24,570 bases of DNA from CAYJRR01 sp964372275 [NCBI: uncultured bacterium] (lineage in GTDB: Bacteria > CAYJRR01). The translations under genes and the position numbers were made by a program. The notes beneath the pieces were generated by a model. It was not told where the DNA came from, did no database searches, and saw only the letters and a list, made by a program, of their open reading frames with translations. The stretch lies in assembly GCA_964372275.1 (NCBI GenBank), contig CAYJRR010000070.1, positions 1 through 24,570 on the forward strand, written 5' to 3'. How positions within the stretch are numbered: the first letter of the stretch is position 1; every line of letters begins with the position of its first letter. Below, piece by piece: positions 1 to 7,602 of this stretch.

Positions 1-493
1 CCGCGAGCGGAAAGTACCCGGCGCGCAGACAGTCGTCCTCCTCGACCGGCGGAACGTAATCGAGTTGCTCGATCGTCGGTGGTCCGCCGACGGCCGGATC
101 GGTCAGGTCGCCCGCCGCCCCGGTGGAGAAGGCCGTCGTCGCCACCTCCCCGATGCCGGCCGAGTCGACCACCTGCGCGGTGTACGCGGCGCCGGGATCG
201 AGGGGATCGTCGGGCCGAAAGATCCAGGTCCCCGCCGGCCCCGCGAGCAGCGCTCCGGAAACGGCCCCCTCCCCGTCTTTGGTCAGCGTCACGATCGGGT
301 CGTAGGCCGAGTAGGCCGGCGACGTCCCGAAGGCGATGACGCCGTTGGTCGGGTGGCCTGCGCTACCGTGGGCGGGGAGGATCGCTTCGACCGCCGACGG
401 TTCGGACGGACAGTCGGCCGCTGCGACGCCGGGAATGGCGACGATCGCGGCGAGCGCGACGGAGATCGCGATCCGTTCGTGTCTGTCCGGCAT
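1..493 (-). CDS. Secreted protein with Ig-like domain, N-terminal part (3' end outside window)
   Basis: This reading frame runs from an ATG at 493 off the left edge without a stop, so about 164 residues are visible. Residues 1-26 form a signal peptide: MPDRHER, a hydrophobic stretch, then an AAA-D site typical of signal peptidase I. The next ~100 residues read like a bacterial Ig-like module of the SbsA/Big_5 kind, with ILPAHGSAGHPTNG near its start, a DPLDPGAAYT turn and a terminal TTAFSTGA strand. An acidic, proline-containing segment (VPPVEEDD) follows. It is probably an exported or surface protein; the function is unknown because the C-terminal part is missing. It lies 32 bp behind the upstream minus-strand gene and could share its transcript. 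I see no clear Shine-Dalgarno. The frame is supported by the signal peptide and the domain-like sequence, not by a family match I can name with certainty. Confidence 0.6.
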   Translation of the reverse strand, partial: MPDRHERIAISVALAAIVAIPGVAAADCPSEPSAVEAILPAHGSAGHPTNGVIAFGTSPAYSAYDPIVTLTKDGEGAVSGALLAGPAGTWIFRPDDPLDPGAAYTAQVVDSAGIGEVATTAFSTGAAGDLTDPAVGGPPTIEQLDYVPPVEEDDCLRAGYFPLA

Positions 494-525
494 CGCGGTC
501 AGGATCGAGCGCCGGCCGACGGGTG

Positions 526-1554
526 TCAATCGGCGAGCACTCCGGCGGCGGGCATGGAACGGGCCGCCACGACACACAGGAGAAGCCCCCAGACGAACAG
601 CCCCGTCCATGCCCACGATACCGTCGGATCGACGACGTTTCGGAACGGCTCCCCTCGGTAGCGACGCGCCTTGTCGCCAACGTTCCCGACCGGCTCGACG
701 CGCTCCGCGATGCGGTAAGCGTCGATCGCTTCCGCCCGTCGTCCGGCGAGATCGAGCGCGTATCCGCGCAACAGCGCCGCGCGCGCGGCCAGGGCGCGGT
801 CGGACGGCGGAACGGCCGCGGCCGCCTCGAGCTCGCGGAGCGCGGCCCCGACCTCGCCCGCGCGTGCCCGCTCGGCGGCACCGACGAGCGGCGGTGGCCA
901 GCGGACGCCGTCGTCGATCCAGGACTCGGCGCGCGCGCCGGGCGCTGGGGAGAGGAACATCGCGCAAAGCCCGACCGCCGATGCGATCGCGAGAAGGCCC
1001 GACCCCGCCGCCAGCCACCGCCGTCGACCGAAGCGCCCGCGCCCGCCGTCCGTGGAGCCGGCGGCCGAACCTCCCCACAACCGCCGGGTGGTGAGCCCCC
1101 ACAGCGCCGCCGCCAGCGCGGCGAGCACGCCGCCGACCCATCGCCCGCCGAAGTCGGGATCCCAATAGGACACCGGCGCCGGGAAGACGCGGTCGGTCAA
1201 CGGCCAGAGCACGCTGTAGGCGTCGCGGGCGTGCATCGCCAGGTCGGTCCAGACGTGGAGCGACCATCCGACGACCACGGCCGTGATGAGCGGGCGCCGG
1301 AGAAGGATCGCCGCCAGGCCGGCCAGCGTCGCCAGCAGGAGGTTGTGCAGGACCTTCTGCGCCACGAAGTTGGCAACCGGGTCGGACCACGCCGACAGGA
1401 TCCCCGCCTCCCCGAGCCCGTGCGCGCGCAGACCGATCGCCAGCGCGACGAGATACGGCAGGTCGGGGACGACGCTCGCCGCCGCGGCGACGCCCGCGTG
1501 GCGCCGGCCCCCGAGCAGCCACCACGTCGTCAGCGGGTGGAGCGTCGTGTTCAC
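526..1554 (-). CDS. Membrane protein: metal-dependent-hydrolase-like N-terminal domain plus soluble tail
   Basis: A 342-residue protein. The N-terminal ~150 residues hold several hydrophobic helices and the motif SLHVWTDLAMHARDAYSVLW followed by PLTDRVF. This resembles the H-x3-D-x3-H pattern and WPLS signature of YdjM/DUF457-type membrane-bound metal-dependent hydrolases. Another helix lies near residues 180-205. A soluble alanine-rich helical segment (about 215-300) looks like one or two TPR-type hairpins (AALLRGYALDLAGRRAEAIDAYR), and a final hydrophobic helix sits near 318-335. The start is GTG: an in-frame TGA lies just upstream, and GGAG sits five bases before the GTG. Substrate and role are unknown. 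It is divergent from the OPT gene (56 bp between starts). A plain membrane protein without hydrolase activity is possible. Confidence 0.6.
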   Translation of the reverse strand: MNTTLHPLTTWWLLGGRRHAGVAAAASVVPDLPYLVALAIGLRAHGLGEAGILSAWSDPVANFVAQKVLHNLLLATLAGLAAILLRRPLITAVVVGWSLHVWTDLAMHARDAYSVLWPLTDRVFPAPVSYWDPDFGGRWVGGVLAALAAALWGLTTRRLWGGSAAGSTDGGRGRFGRRRWLAAGSGLLAIASAVGLCAMFLSPAPGARAESWIDDGVRWPPPLVGAAERARAGEVGAALRELEAAAAVPPSDRALAARAALLRGYALDLAGRRAEAIDAYRIAERVEPVGNVGDKARRYRGEPFRNVVDPTVSWAWTGLFVWGLLLCVVAARSMPAAGVLAD

Positions 1555-1572
1555 GGAGACTCCACTCTCTCA

Positions 1573-1602
1573 TGGACCGCGGTACGCCTCCTTGATTACC
1601 TT
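1573..1602 (+). promoter_or_regulatory. Possible promoter of the OPT gene (leaderless type)
   Basis: A TACCTT hexamer (TANNNT form) at 1597-1602 ends eight bases before the OPT ATG at 1611. A weak -35 candidate, TGGACC, lies at 1573-1578 with an 18-base spacer. No Shine-Dalgarno precedes the ATG. If the hexamer is the -10 box, transcription would begin at or next to the start codon. The -35 match is poor. Confidence 0.35.
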
Positions 1603-1610
1603 CCCGCGCC

Positions 1611-3935
1611 ATGAGCGCCCAACCGATCGCCGATCCCCCGCCCGCGCCCGAGTTCCAACCGTTCGTCCCTCCCGAGGAGTCGATGCGGGAGCTTTCGATC
1701 CGGGGGCTGGTGATCGGATCGCTCCTGGGGATCGTCTTCGCCGCCTCGTCGGTCTACCTGGGCTTGAAGGTCGGGCTCACCGTCTCGGCCTCGATCCCGG
1801 TCGCCGTTCTGTCGATCACCCTCTTCAAATGGGCGGCGAAGGCGTTCCGCTTCCAGCCGGCCACGATCTTGGAGAACAACATCGTGCAGACGACCGGCTC
1901 GGCCGGCGAGTCGATCGCCGCCGGGGTCGCCTTCACCCTCCCGTCGCTCTTGCTGATGGGCTTCGACATGGAGCTGTCGAGGATCCTGCTGGTGGCGCTC
2001 CTCGGGGGCCTCATCGGCGTGCTGATGATGATCCCGCTCCGCCACGGTCTGATCGTGAAGGAGCATGGGAAGCTGATGTACCCCGAGGGGACCGCCTGCG
2101 CCGACGTGCTGATCGTCGGCGAGAAGGGGGGGACGAGCGCCAAGACCGTCTTCCTCGGCTTCTTCATCGGGCTCGGCTACGCGGTGCTCAACCTGATCGC
2201 CAAGCTGTGGGCCGACACCGCCGCCTTCGCCGTCTCCTTCTGGGGGAAGCTCAAGGGGGCGACGCTCGCCTTCGAGGTGTCGCCTCCGATGTTGGGGGTC
2301 GGCTACATCATCGGCCCCAAGGTCGCGGCCAACATGATGGCCGGCGGCTCGCTCGCCTTCCTGATCCTGATCCCGCTGATCCACCTGTTCGGCGATTCAA
2401 TGCCGACGCCGATGTACCCCGAGACCCGACTCCGGATCGCGGAGATGAGCGGCGGCCAGATCCGCAACGCCTACATCCTCTACATCGGCGCCGGCGCGGT
2501 CGCGACCGGCGGCTTCATCGCCCTGGCGCGCGCCATCCCGACGATCCTCTCCGCCTTCGCCGGGGGGCTGACGAGCCTGCGCGCCCGGGGCGGCGGCCTG
2601 GCCGTCCGGCGCACCGAGCAGGACCTGCCGATCACGGTGGTGATCGGAGGCAGCCTCGCCATCGCGGTCGGCATCTGGCTGGCGCCGGTCCTCGAGATCA
2701 ACGTCTTCTCGGCCTTCCTGATCGTCCTGTTCGGCTTCTTCTTCGTCACCGTCTCCAGCCGCATCACGGGCGAGATCGGCTCGTCGTCGAACCCGATCTC
2801 GGGCATGACGGTCGCGACCCTCCTGATCACCTGCGGGCTGTTCGTGCTGATGGGCTGGACCGGCGTCGGCTTCAAGGCGATGGCGTTGTCGACGGCGGCG
2901 CTGGTTTGCGTCGCGGCGTCGAACGGCGGCACGATCTCCCAGGACCTGAAGACCGGACACCTGGTCGGCGGCACGCCGAAGCTCCAGCAGATCGCGATCC
3001 TGGTCGGCGTCGTCACCAGCGCGATCGTGATCGGGTACGTCCTCAAGCTCCTGAACCAGGGGAACGTCACCTACAAGCCGGTGGAGTACCCGTCCTACGT
3101 CCCGGCGGCGGCCGACGGCGGAACGGCGGAGCGGATGCGGGGACCGGACGGCGAGACCTACGGCGTCTCCTACATCCGCGAGGACGTGGGGGAGGTGCCG
3201 CGCGGCAAATACCTCGTCGACGACGCGGGCGGCCTGCGCTTCCTGGTCGATCCGGGCGTCTGCGGAACCTATCCGTGGAAGCTGGAGCCGGCGACCGGAG
3301 CTCCGCTTCCCGTTCCGGCCGACGCGGCGACGGAGCTGGGGATCGACCGGAAACCCTACAAGGTCGTCACGCTCACCGAGGCGGCGGGCGGGACCGAAGC
3401 CGGGCGCTACCTGGTCCACGACGACGGCCGCGCCGCCTACGTCGCACGTCCGGTCTCCAAGTTCGACGCGCCGAAGGCGCAACTGTTCCGACTGATCATC
3501 GACGGAACGCTCGGCGGAAAGCTCCCCTGGGGGCTGGTTCTGGTCGGCGTCTTCCTCGCCTTCATGATGGAGCTGGTCGGCGTCGCCGCCCTCCCCTTCG
3601 CCGTCGGCCTGTACCTTCCGATCTCCACCTCCGCCGGGATCTTCGTCGGCGGGATCGTCCGCTGGCTCGTCGACCGCAAGGCCGGCACCAAGGCTGCGGA
3701 GGCGGAGTTCTCCCCGGGAATGCTGATGGCATCGGGGCTGATCGCCGGCGGGGCGATCGCCGGAGTCCTGCAGTCGGTGATCGCCTTCAAGGAGATGGAC
3801 GCCTCCTTCGACCTGAGCCGGTGGATCGGAGGACTGGCGCACAACGAGAGCTGGTGGCCGCTCACGCCGTTCCTGGCAATGGCCGCCGCGCTCTATGTCG
3901 TCGGCACGCGCAAGGACCGGTCCGACGCGGCGTAG
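1611..3935 (+). CDS. OPT family oligopeptide/metal-chelate transporter
   Basis: A 774-residue polytopic inner-membrane protein of the OPT superfamily, which moves small peptides or metal-chelate complexes, probably with protons. Family signatures are clear: ENNIVQTTGSAGESIAAGVA (about 87-106), the YPEGTACADVL segment (about 161-171), and SSNPISGMTVATLL (about 395-408). Helices fill residues 27-485 and 640-768. A hydrophilic stretch of about 140 residues (roughly 490-630) interrupts the membrane domain and holds two similar segments, each with Y-x-V near its start and a G-x-YLV-x-D core. It is likely an extracytoplasmic lobe. Length suits bacterial OPT proteins. The ATG follows a short leader without Shine-Dalgarno. 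It stands alone, divergent from the upstream membrane protein and convergent with archaemetzincin. The substrate cannot be read from the sequence. Confidence 0.9.
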   Translation: MSAQPIADPPPAPEFQPFVPPEESMRELSIRGLVIGSLLGIVFAASSVYLGLKVGLTVSASIPVAVLSITLFKWAAKAFRFQPATILENNIVQTTGSAGESIAAGVAFTLPSLLLMGFDMELSRILLVALLGGLIGVLMMIPLRHGLIVKEHGKLMYPEGTACADVLIVGEKGGTSAKTVFLGFFIGLGYAVLNLIAKLWADTAAFAVSFWGKLKGATLAFEVSPPMLGVGYIIGPKVAANMMAGGSLAFLILIPLIHLFGDSMPTPMYPETRLRIAEMSGGQIRNAYILYIGAGAVATGGFIALARAIPTILSAFAGGLTSLRARGGGLAVRRTEQDLPITVVIGGSLAIAVGIWLAPVLEINVFSAFLIVLFGFFFVTVSSRITGEIGSSSNPISGMTVATLLITCGLFVLMGWTGVGFKAMALSTAALVCVAASNGGTISQDLKTGHLVGGTPKLQQIAILVGVVTSAIVIGYVLKLLNQGNVTYKPVEYPSYVPAAADGGTAERMRGPDGETYGVSYIREDVGEVPRGKYLVDDAGGLRFLVDPGVCGTYPWKLEPATGAPLPVPADAATELGIDRKPYKVVTLTEAAGGTEAGRYLVHDDGRAAYVARPVSKFDAPKAQLFRLIIDGTLGGKLPWGLVLVGVFLAFMMELVGVAALPFAVGLYLPISTSAGIFVGGIVRWLVDRKAGTKAAEAEFSPGMLMASGLIAGGAIAGVLQSVIAFKEMDASFDLSRWIGGLAHNESWWPLTPFLAMAAALYVVGTRKDRSDAA

Positions 3936-3965
3936 GGCGTTCATCCCGCAGGGGCCGGCGACGAT

Positions 3966-4664
3966 TCACGGCGGCGGCGGGGCGCTGCGGTACTCCGCGT
4001 CGACGGCCGCCCGGACCGCGCGATCGGCGCGCGCGCGGCAGTCGGGGCAGAAGAGCGGTCCCTTCCGGTCGCTGTCGGCGATGGTGCTGGAGAAGAACAT
4101 GACGCAGGTCCGGCTCGGACAGTGCGCGAGTCCGAGCAGGTGCCCCACCTCGTGCACTCCTTCGATCGCGGCGCGCCGCTGGAACAGCAGCGGCTCGTGC
4201 GGTCGGCCGTAGAAGGCCGGATAGAGCCTCGCCAGCGAGATCACCGCCGCGCCGCGGGCCGGATCGGCCTGTCCGAAAACGAACGACAGACCGGGCGCGT
4301 ACAGGTCCGAATTGGCGACCCCCAGCACCAGCGCCTCGGTCCGGTCGCCGCCGGAGCGACGCCGGTGCTCCTGCAAGGCGTGCAGGACGCGCGGCGCCAG
4401 GAACTGTCCTCGATGCGCGTCGAATGCGGGGTCCGGGAGGACCAGCCGGTCCTCCCAGACGCCGGCCGGGAGGCCCAGGATCTCCGAGAGGTCCCCGAGC
4501 AGTGTCGGCAAGGTCGCCGACGGGGCGTCCCCGACCGGAACGATCCGCAGCGGCGCAGCCCGGGCCATCTCGTCCAACGACGATGGCCCCGTCGCCCGCG
4601 TCCGCAACCGGACGCCGCCTGCAGCCGGCCGGCCGGACGCCGACCCGCCCGCGGCCGGCGTCAT
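3966..4664 (-). CDS. amzA: Archaemetzincin family zinc metalloprotease
   Basis: A 232-residue protein carrying the full archaemetzincin signature near its C-terminus: HEVGHLLGLAHC (171-182), then C187 and M189 in RTCVMFF, then FCPDC with C206 and C209. The three histidines bind the catalytic zinc, E172 is the expected general base, and the four cysteines form the second zinc site usual for the family. The ATG at 4664 overlaps the stop of the upstream membrane-protein gene as ATGA, which suggests translational coupling. Residues 1-32 are low-complexity and absent from typical members, which begin near MARAAPLRIVPVG, so an internal start at 4568 (200 residues) is also possible. Archaemetzincins are widespread in archaea and patchy in bacteria. 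They are putative aminopeptidases whose physiological substrate is unknown. Confidence 0.85.
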   Translation of the reverse strand: MTPAAGGSASGRPAAGGVRLRTRATGPSSLDEMARAAPLRIVPVGDAPSATLPTLLGDLSEILGLPAGVWEDRLVLPDPAFDAHRGQFLAPRVLHALQEHRRRSGGDRTEALVLGVANSDLYAPGLSFVFGQADPARGAAVISLARLYPAFYGRPHEPLLFQRRAAIEGVHEVGHLLGLAHCPSRTCVMFFSSTIADSDRKGPLFCPDCRARADRAVRAAVDAEYRSAPPPP

Positions 4665-6265
4665 CGTCGGACGCGGCGGTAGATGCGAAGCGGACCGACG
4701 TCCGTCGCCTCGAACCCGTCATGGAAGTGACGGCGGATGCGATCGGGGATGCGGATCTGTTCGTCCTCGCGAAGGGTGACGCCGACGTCGACCTCCGCCC
4801 GCTCGAACGCCGCGAGCATCTCCGACGCGCCGGGCCTCCCTTCGTCGCAATAGGCGTCCCAGACGACCGGGAGGCCGCGCGGCGGCGGCAGGCCGAACGC
4901 CGGGTAGGCGAACGCCAGCCGCGGATTGACGAAGACGCGCGAGCCGCCTCCATTCGCGAGGACCGGCGCCAACAGTTCCAGCACCTCGCGGTGCGCGGGA
5001 CCGGTGCGCAGCCCGCGGAAGAACGGCGGCGCCGACAGCCGCGCGAGCCCCCGCTCCTCGTAGAACCGCCCGCCGCCGGCCGCGGCGACCCGGGAACGGA
5101 CCGCCGCGCCCCAGATCCCGTGCAGCGCCAACGACGCCAGCAGGATCCCGGTCGCGAATCGCGCGCGCCCTTCGCGAAGGTCCCGCACCATTCCGTCGCC
5201 GGTCGCGTCCGGGCCCGCCGCCGGCGCCGGGGCGACTAGACGTCGCAACGCCGCGCCGATCGCGATCGGCACGGCGTCGACCATCGCCATCTCCCGGTTG
5301 GTCAGGAAGCCGGCGCCGGCGGTGGCGACCGCGGCCAGGAACAGACCGGTGAAGGCCCGGCCGTCCCGGTCGAACCGGAGCGGCCACGCGCCGACGAGAA
5401 CCAAGGGGATCGCCTGCGCCGCGGTGGCGAGGAGCTCCCCCCGGTCGTTGCGCATCGCGATCGACGACAACGCAAGCGAGTCCGAGAAGCGCCCGCTCTC
5501 GAGGCCGTAGCAGGCCAGGACCGACCGGGGGTCGATCCCGGCCGCCGCCAGGATCGCCAGCGAGCCGACGACCGCCCCCGCCACCCCGACGAGCGCCGCC
5601 GACCGCGTCCGGGGCATCGCGGCGAGCGATAGGGCGCTGCCTGCGAACAGGACGGCGGCGACGTTGACCTTGGCGAGCAGGAGGAGCGCACCGGTGGACG
5701 CGAACAGCAGGCGATGGAGGCGATCGGACGGCTCACGCGCGAGCAGGAACGACGTGCTGAGGAACAGCGCCCCGAGGACCGAGGTCGCGGCGTTGTACCA
5801 CCAGAACGACGTCAGCAGCGTGGTCGTCGCCTGGGTGGCGAGAGCGATCGAGAGGACCCATCCCGCGCCGAGACGCAGCCTCGACAGGATCGCGACGTGG
5901 GCCAGGAAGGTCGAGGCCGCGAAGATCGCGGCGACGATGACCAGCGAGCTCCACGACACGCCGAACAGTTCGAAGGCCGCCCCCGCGGGGAGGACGAAGA
6001 TCGGCGGCATGGCGGTGACGACCTCGGCATACGGCCGCTCGCCGAGGTGCAGCCGCCACGCGAGCGCCGTGAGCGGACCGGCGTCGGCGGCGGGGAAGCG
6101 GTCGTGCCCGAGGTAGAGGATCGCGCCGGCGAGGACGGCGGCGCACGCAAGCGACGCCGCGACGAAACCGCATTCACTCGCGGACGCGGCGACCAACGTC
6201 CTCCGGCGGGCGGCGGCTGCACGAAGAGAACGGAGAATGGAAAATGGAAAATGGAAAGCCGGCAA
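4661..6265 (-). CDS. Polytopic membrane protein resembling GT-C / ArnT-PMT glycosyltransferases
   Basis: A protein of up to 534 residues with about ten hydrophobic helices across residues 32-400 and a soluble C-terminal part of about 130 residues. The first loop has HDRFPAADAGPLTALAWRLH followed by LGERPYAEV. Such an acidic first periplasmic loop with a G-x-xPY element is typical of GT-C lipid-linked glycosyltransferases, so transfer of a sugar from a polyprenyl donor is a plausible but unproven role. The start is uncertain. The frame opens with a TTG at 6265 inside an AT-rich repeat, and its first ~16 codons translate that repeat (FHFPFSIL). A TTG at 6196, just before the first helix, is an attractive alternative. 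No ATG or GTG exists before the first helix. The gene overlaps amzA by four bases. Confidence 0.6.
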   Translation of the reverse strand: MPAFHFPFSILRSLRAAAARRRTLVAASASECGFVAASLACAAVLAGAILYLGHDRFPAADAGPLTALAWRLHLGERPYAEVVTAMPPIFVLPAGAAFELFGVSWSSLVIVAAIFAASTFLAHVAILSRLRLGAGWVLSIALATQATTTLLTSFWWYNAATSVLGALFLSTSFLLAREPSDRLHRLLFASTGALLLLAKVNVAAVLFAGSALSLAAMPRTRSAALVGVAGAVVGSLAILAAAGIDPRSVLACYGLESGRFSDSLALSSIAMRNDRGELLATAAQAIPLVLVGAWPLRFDRDGRAFTGLFLAAVATAGAGFLTNREMAMVDAVPIAIGAALRRLVAPAPAAGPDATGDGMVRDLREGRARFATGILLASLALHGIWGAAVRSRVAAAGGGRFYEERGLARLSAPPFFRGLRTGPAHREVLELLAPVLANGGGSRVFVNPRLAFAYPAFGLPPPRGLPVVWDAYCDEGRPGASEMLAAFERAEVDVGVTLREDEQIRIPDRIRRHFHDGFEATDVGPLRIYRRVRR

Positions 6266-6328
6266 ACGGCGGCCTCTCTCGGTCCCTCATTTTCCATTCA
6301 CCATTTTCCATTTTCCATTTTCCATTTG
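6233..6328. repeat. AT-rich inverted repeat built of TTTTCCAT units
   Basis: The left arm (6236-6257) is a 22-base run of ATGGAAAA units. Its exact reverse complement lies at 6305-6326, inside a longer right arm (6289-6328) made of TTTTCCAT units with one degenerate unit (TTCCATTCACC). About 47 bases separate the matching arms. In DNA that is otherwise about 70% GC, this island is very rich in A and T. It lies between the divergent membrane-protein and methionine-salvage genes, just upstream of the latter's probable promoter. It looks like a small dispersed repeat (MITE-like or REP-like), but I can see only this one copy and no target-site duplication. Confidence 0.8.
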
Positions 6329-6374
6329 CAGTTCGCCCTTTCACTTCGCAGTTCCCTCTTCCCCCCTCGCCCGC

Positions 6375-6380
6375 TATCTT
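6375..6380 (+). promoter_or_regulatory. Probable -10 box of the methionine salvage operon
   Basis: TATCTT at 6375-6380 is followed by seven bases and then the GTG at 6388. This spacing would place the transcript start at or next to the GTG. No convincing -35 is seen in the C/T-rich sequence upstream. A transcript starting here would leave no room for a SAM riboswitch or other leader control. Confidence 0.4.
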
Positions 6381-6387
6381 CCCCGCC

Positions 6388-7584
6388 GTGAAGGCCGCCA
6401 TGAAGGAACCGGAGCCGATCTCCCGCTCGCGTCGCGTCTCGCGCCGGGTGCGGAACCTGGTGCAGAGCGACATCCGGCGGATGAGCCGCGAGTGCGATGC
6501 CGTCGGCGGGATCAACCTCGGCCAGGGGATCTGCGACCTGCCGACGCCCCCCGCGGTGGCCGCCGCCGCCAAGCGTGCCATCGACGAGCGCAAGTCGACC
6601 TACAGCCGCTACGAAGGGGTCGACGCGCTGCGACAGGCGATCGCCATGAAGCTCGCCCGCGACAACGGCATGACCGGGATCGACCCGGAGACGCAGATCG
6701 TGGTGACGGTCGGATCGACGGGCGCCTTCGCCTCGGTCTGCGCCGCGCTGTTCGACCCGGGCGACGAGGTGATCCTGTTCGAGCCCTACTACGGCTACCA
6801 CCTCAACACCCTGCTCGTCGCGGAGGTGACGCCGCGTTTCGTCCCCCTCGGACTCCCGACTTGGCAGATCGACGTCCGGGCGCTCGAGGCGGCGATTGGG
6901 CCGAAGACGCGCGCCATCGTCGTCTGCACCCCCTCCAACCCGTGCGGGAAGGTGTGGACGAAGGAGGAGATCGCCGCGGTCGGGGCGCTCTGCGAGAAGC
7001 ACGACCTCCTGCTCGTCACCGACGAGATCTACGAGTACATCGTCTTCGACGGACGCGCGCACGTGCCACCGGCGACGGTCGGCGATCTCCGCCACCGGAC
7101 GATCACGATGGGGGGGTTCTCCAAGACCTTCAGCATCACCGGCTGGCGGATCGGCTACCTGGTCGCCCCGCCGGAGCTGGCGAAGACGATCGGCCTGGTG
7201 AACGACCTGCACTACGTCTGCGCGCCGACGCCGCTGCAACTCGGGGTGGCGGAGGGGATCCGCCAGATCGGACCCGACTACTACCGCGATCTCGCGCGGA
7301 GCTACCAGTCGCTGCGCGATCGGATCGTCGCCTCGCTCACCCAGGCCGGGTTCGTCCCCTACGCGCCGCAGGGGGCGTACTACCTGCTCGCCGACTTCCA
7401 GAAGCTCGGGTGGCCGGACGCCAAGACGGCGGCGGCGGAGATCCTGCGTCGCGCGCGGATCGCCTCGGTGCCGGGGACCGCCTTCTACCAAAGCCCGATC
7501 GGGGAGACGATGGTCCGCTTCTGCTTCGCCAAGGACGACGCGGTCCTCGACGAGGCGTGCCGGCGGATCGAATCGCTGGCGTAA
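6388..7584 (+). CDS. Class I/II PLP aminotransferase, likely last step of methionine salvage
   Basis: A fold-type I aminotransferase of 398 residues from GTG 6388, or 394 from ATG 6400. Numbered from the ATG: N180 in CTPSNPCGKV, D208 and Y211 in TDEIYEY, the PLP lysine K242 in GGFSKTFSITGWR, and R250 in the same motif; a C-terminal MVRFCFAK segment carries the substrate-carboxylate arginine. The gene starts 18 bp before mtnW and reads in line with mtnB, so it probably converts 2-keto-4-methylthiobutyrate to methionine (MtnE role). The sequence alone fits aspartate, aromatic or kynurenine aminotransferases equally well. GTG 6388 lies seven bases after a TATCTT box. ATG 6400 has AAGG five bases upstream. 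The frame stays open back to 6244, but that part translates the AT-rich repeat and is not coding. Confidence 0.85.
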   Translation: MKAAMKEPEPISRSRRVSRRVRNLVQSDIRRMSRECDAVGGINLGQGICDLPTPPAVAAAAKRAIDERKSTYSRYEGVDALRQAIAMKLARDNGMTGIDPETQIVVTVGSTGAFASVCAALFDPGDEVILFEPYYGYHLNTLLVAEVTPRFVPLGLPTWQIDVRALEAAIGPKTRAIVVCTPSNPCGKVWTKEEIAAVGALCEKHDLLLVTDEIYEYIVFDGRAHVPPATVGDLRHRTITMGGFSKTFSITGWRIGYLVAPPELAKTIGLVNDLHYVCAPTPLQLGVAEGIRQIGPDYYRDLARSYQSLRDRIVASLTQAGFVPYAPQGAYYLLADFQKLGWPDAKTAAAEILRRARIASVPGTAFYQSPIGETMVRFCFAKDDAVLDEACRRIESLA

Positions 7585-7602
7585 GCGCGTTTGGGGAGCG
7601 AC

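Noticed and set aside
1283-4102. A 939-codon plus-strand open frame across the OPT gene
   Set aside because: It is a frame-shifted shadow of the OPT gene in GC-rich DNA; the translation is arginine/glycine-rich without motifs, whereas the 1611-3935 frame has clear OPT signatures.
6233-6328. AT-rich repeat as a CRISPR array or replication origin
   Set aside because: Units are 8 bp without spacers, and no cas, dnaA or DnaA-box cluster is nearby.
6266-6387. A SAM-type riboswitch upstream of the methionine salvage operon
   Set aside because: No riboswitch-like paired structure is seen beyond the repeat, and the likely -10 box sits only seven bases before the start codon.
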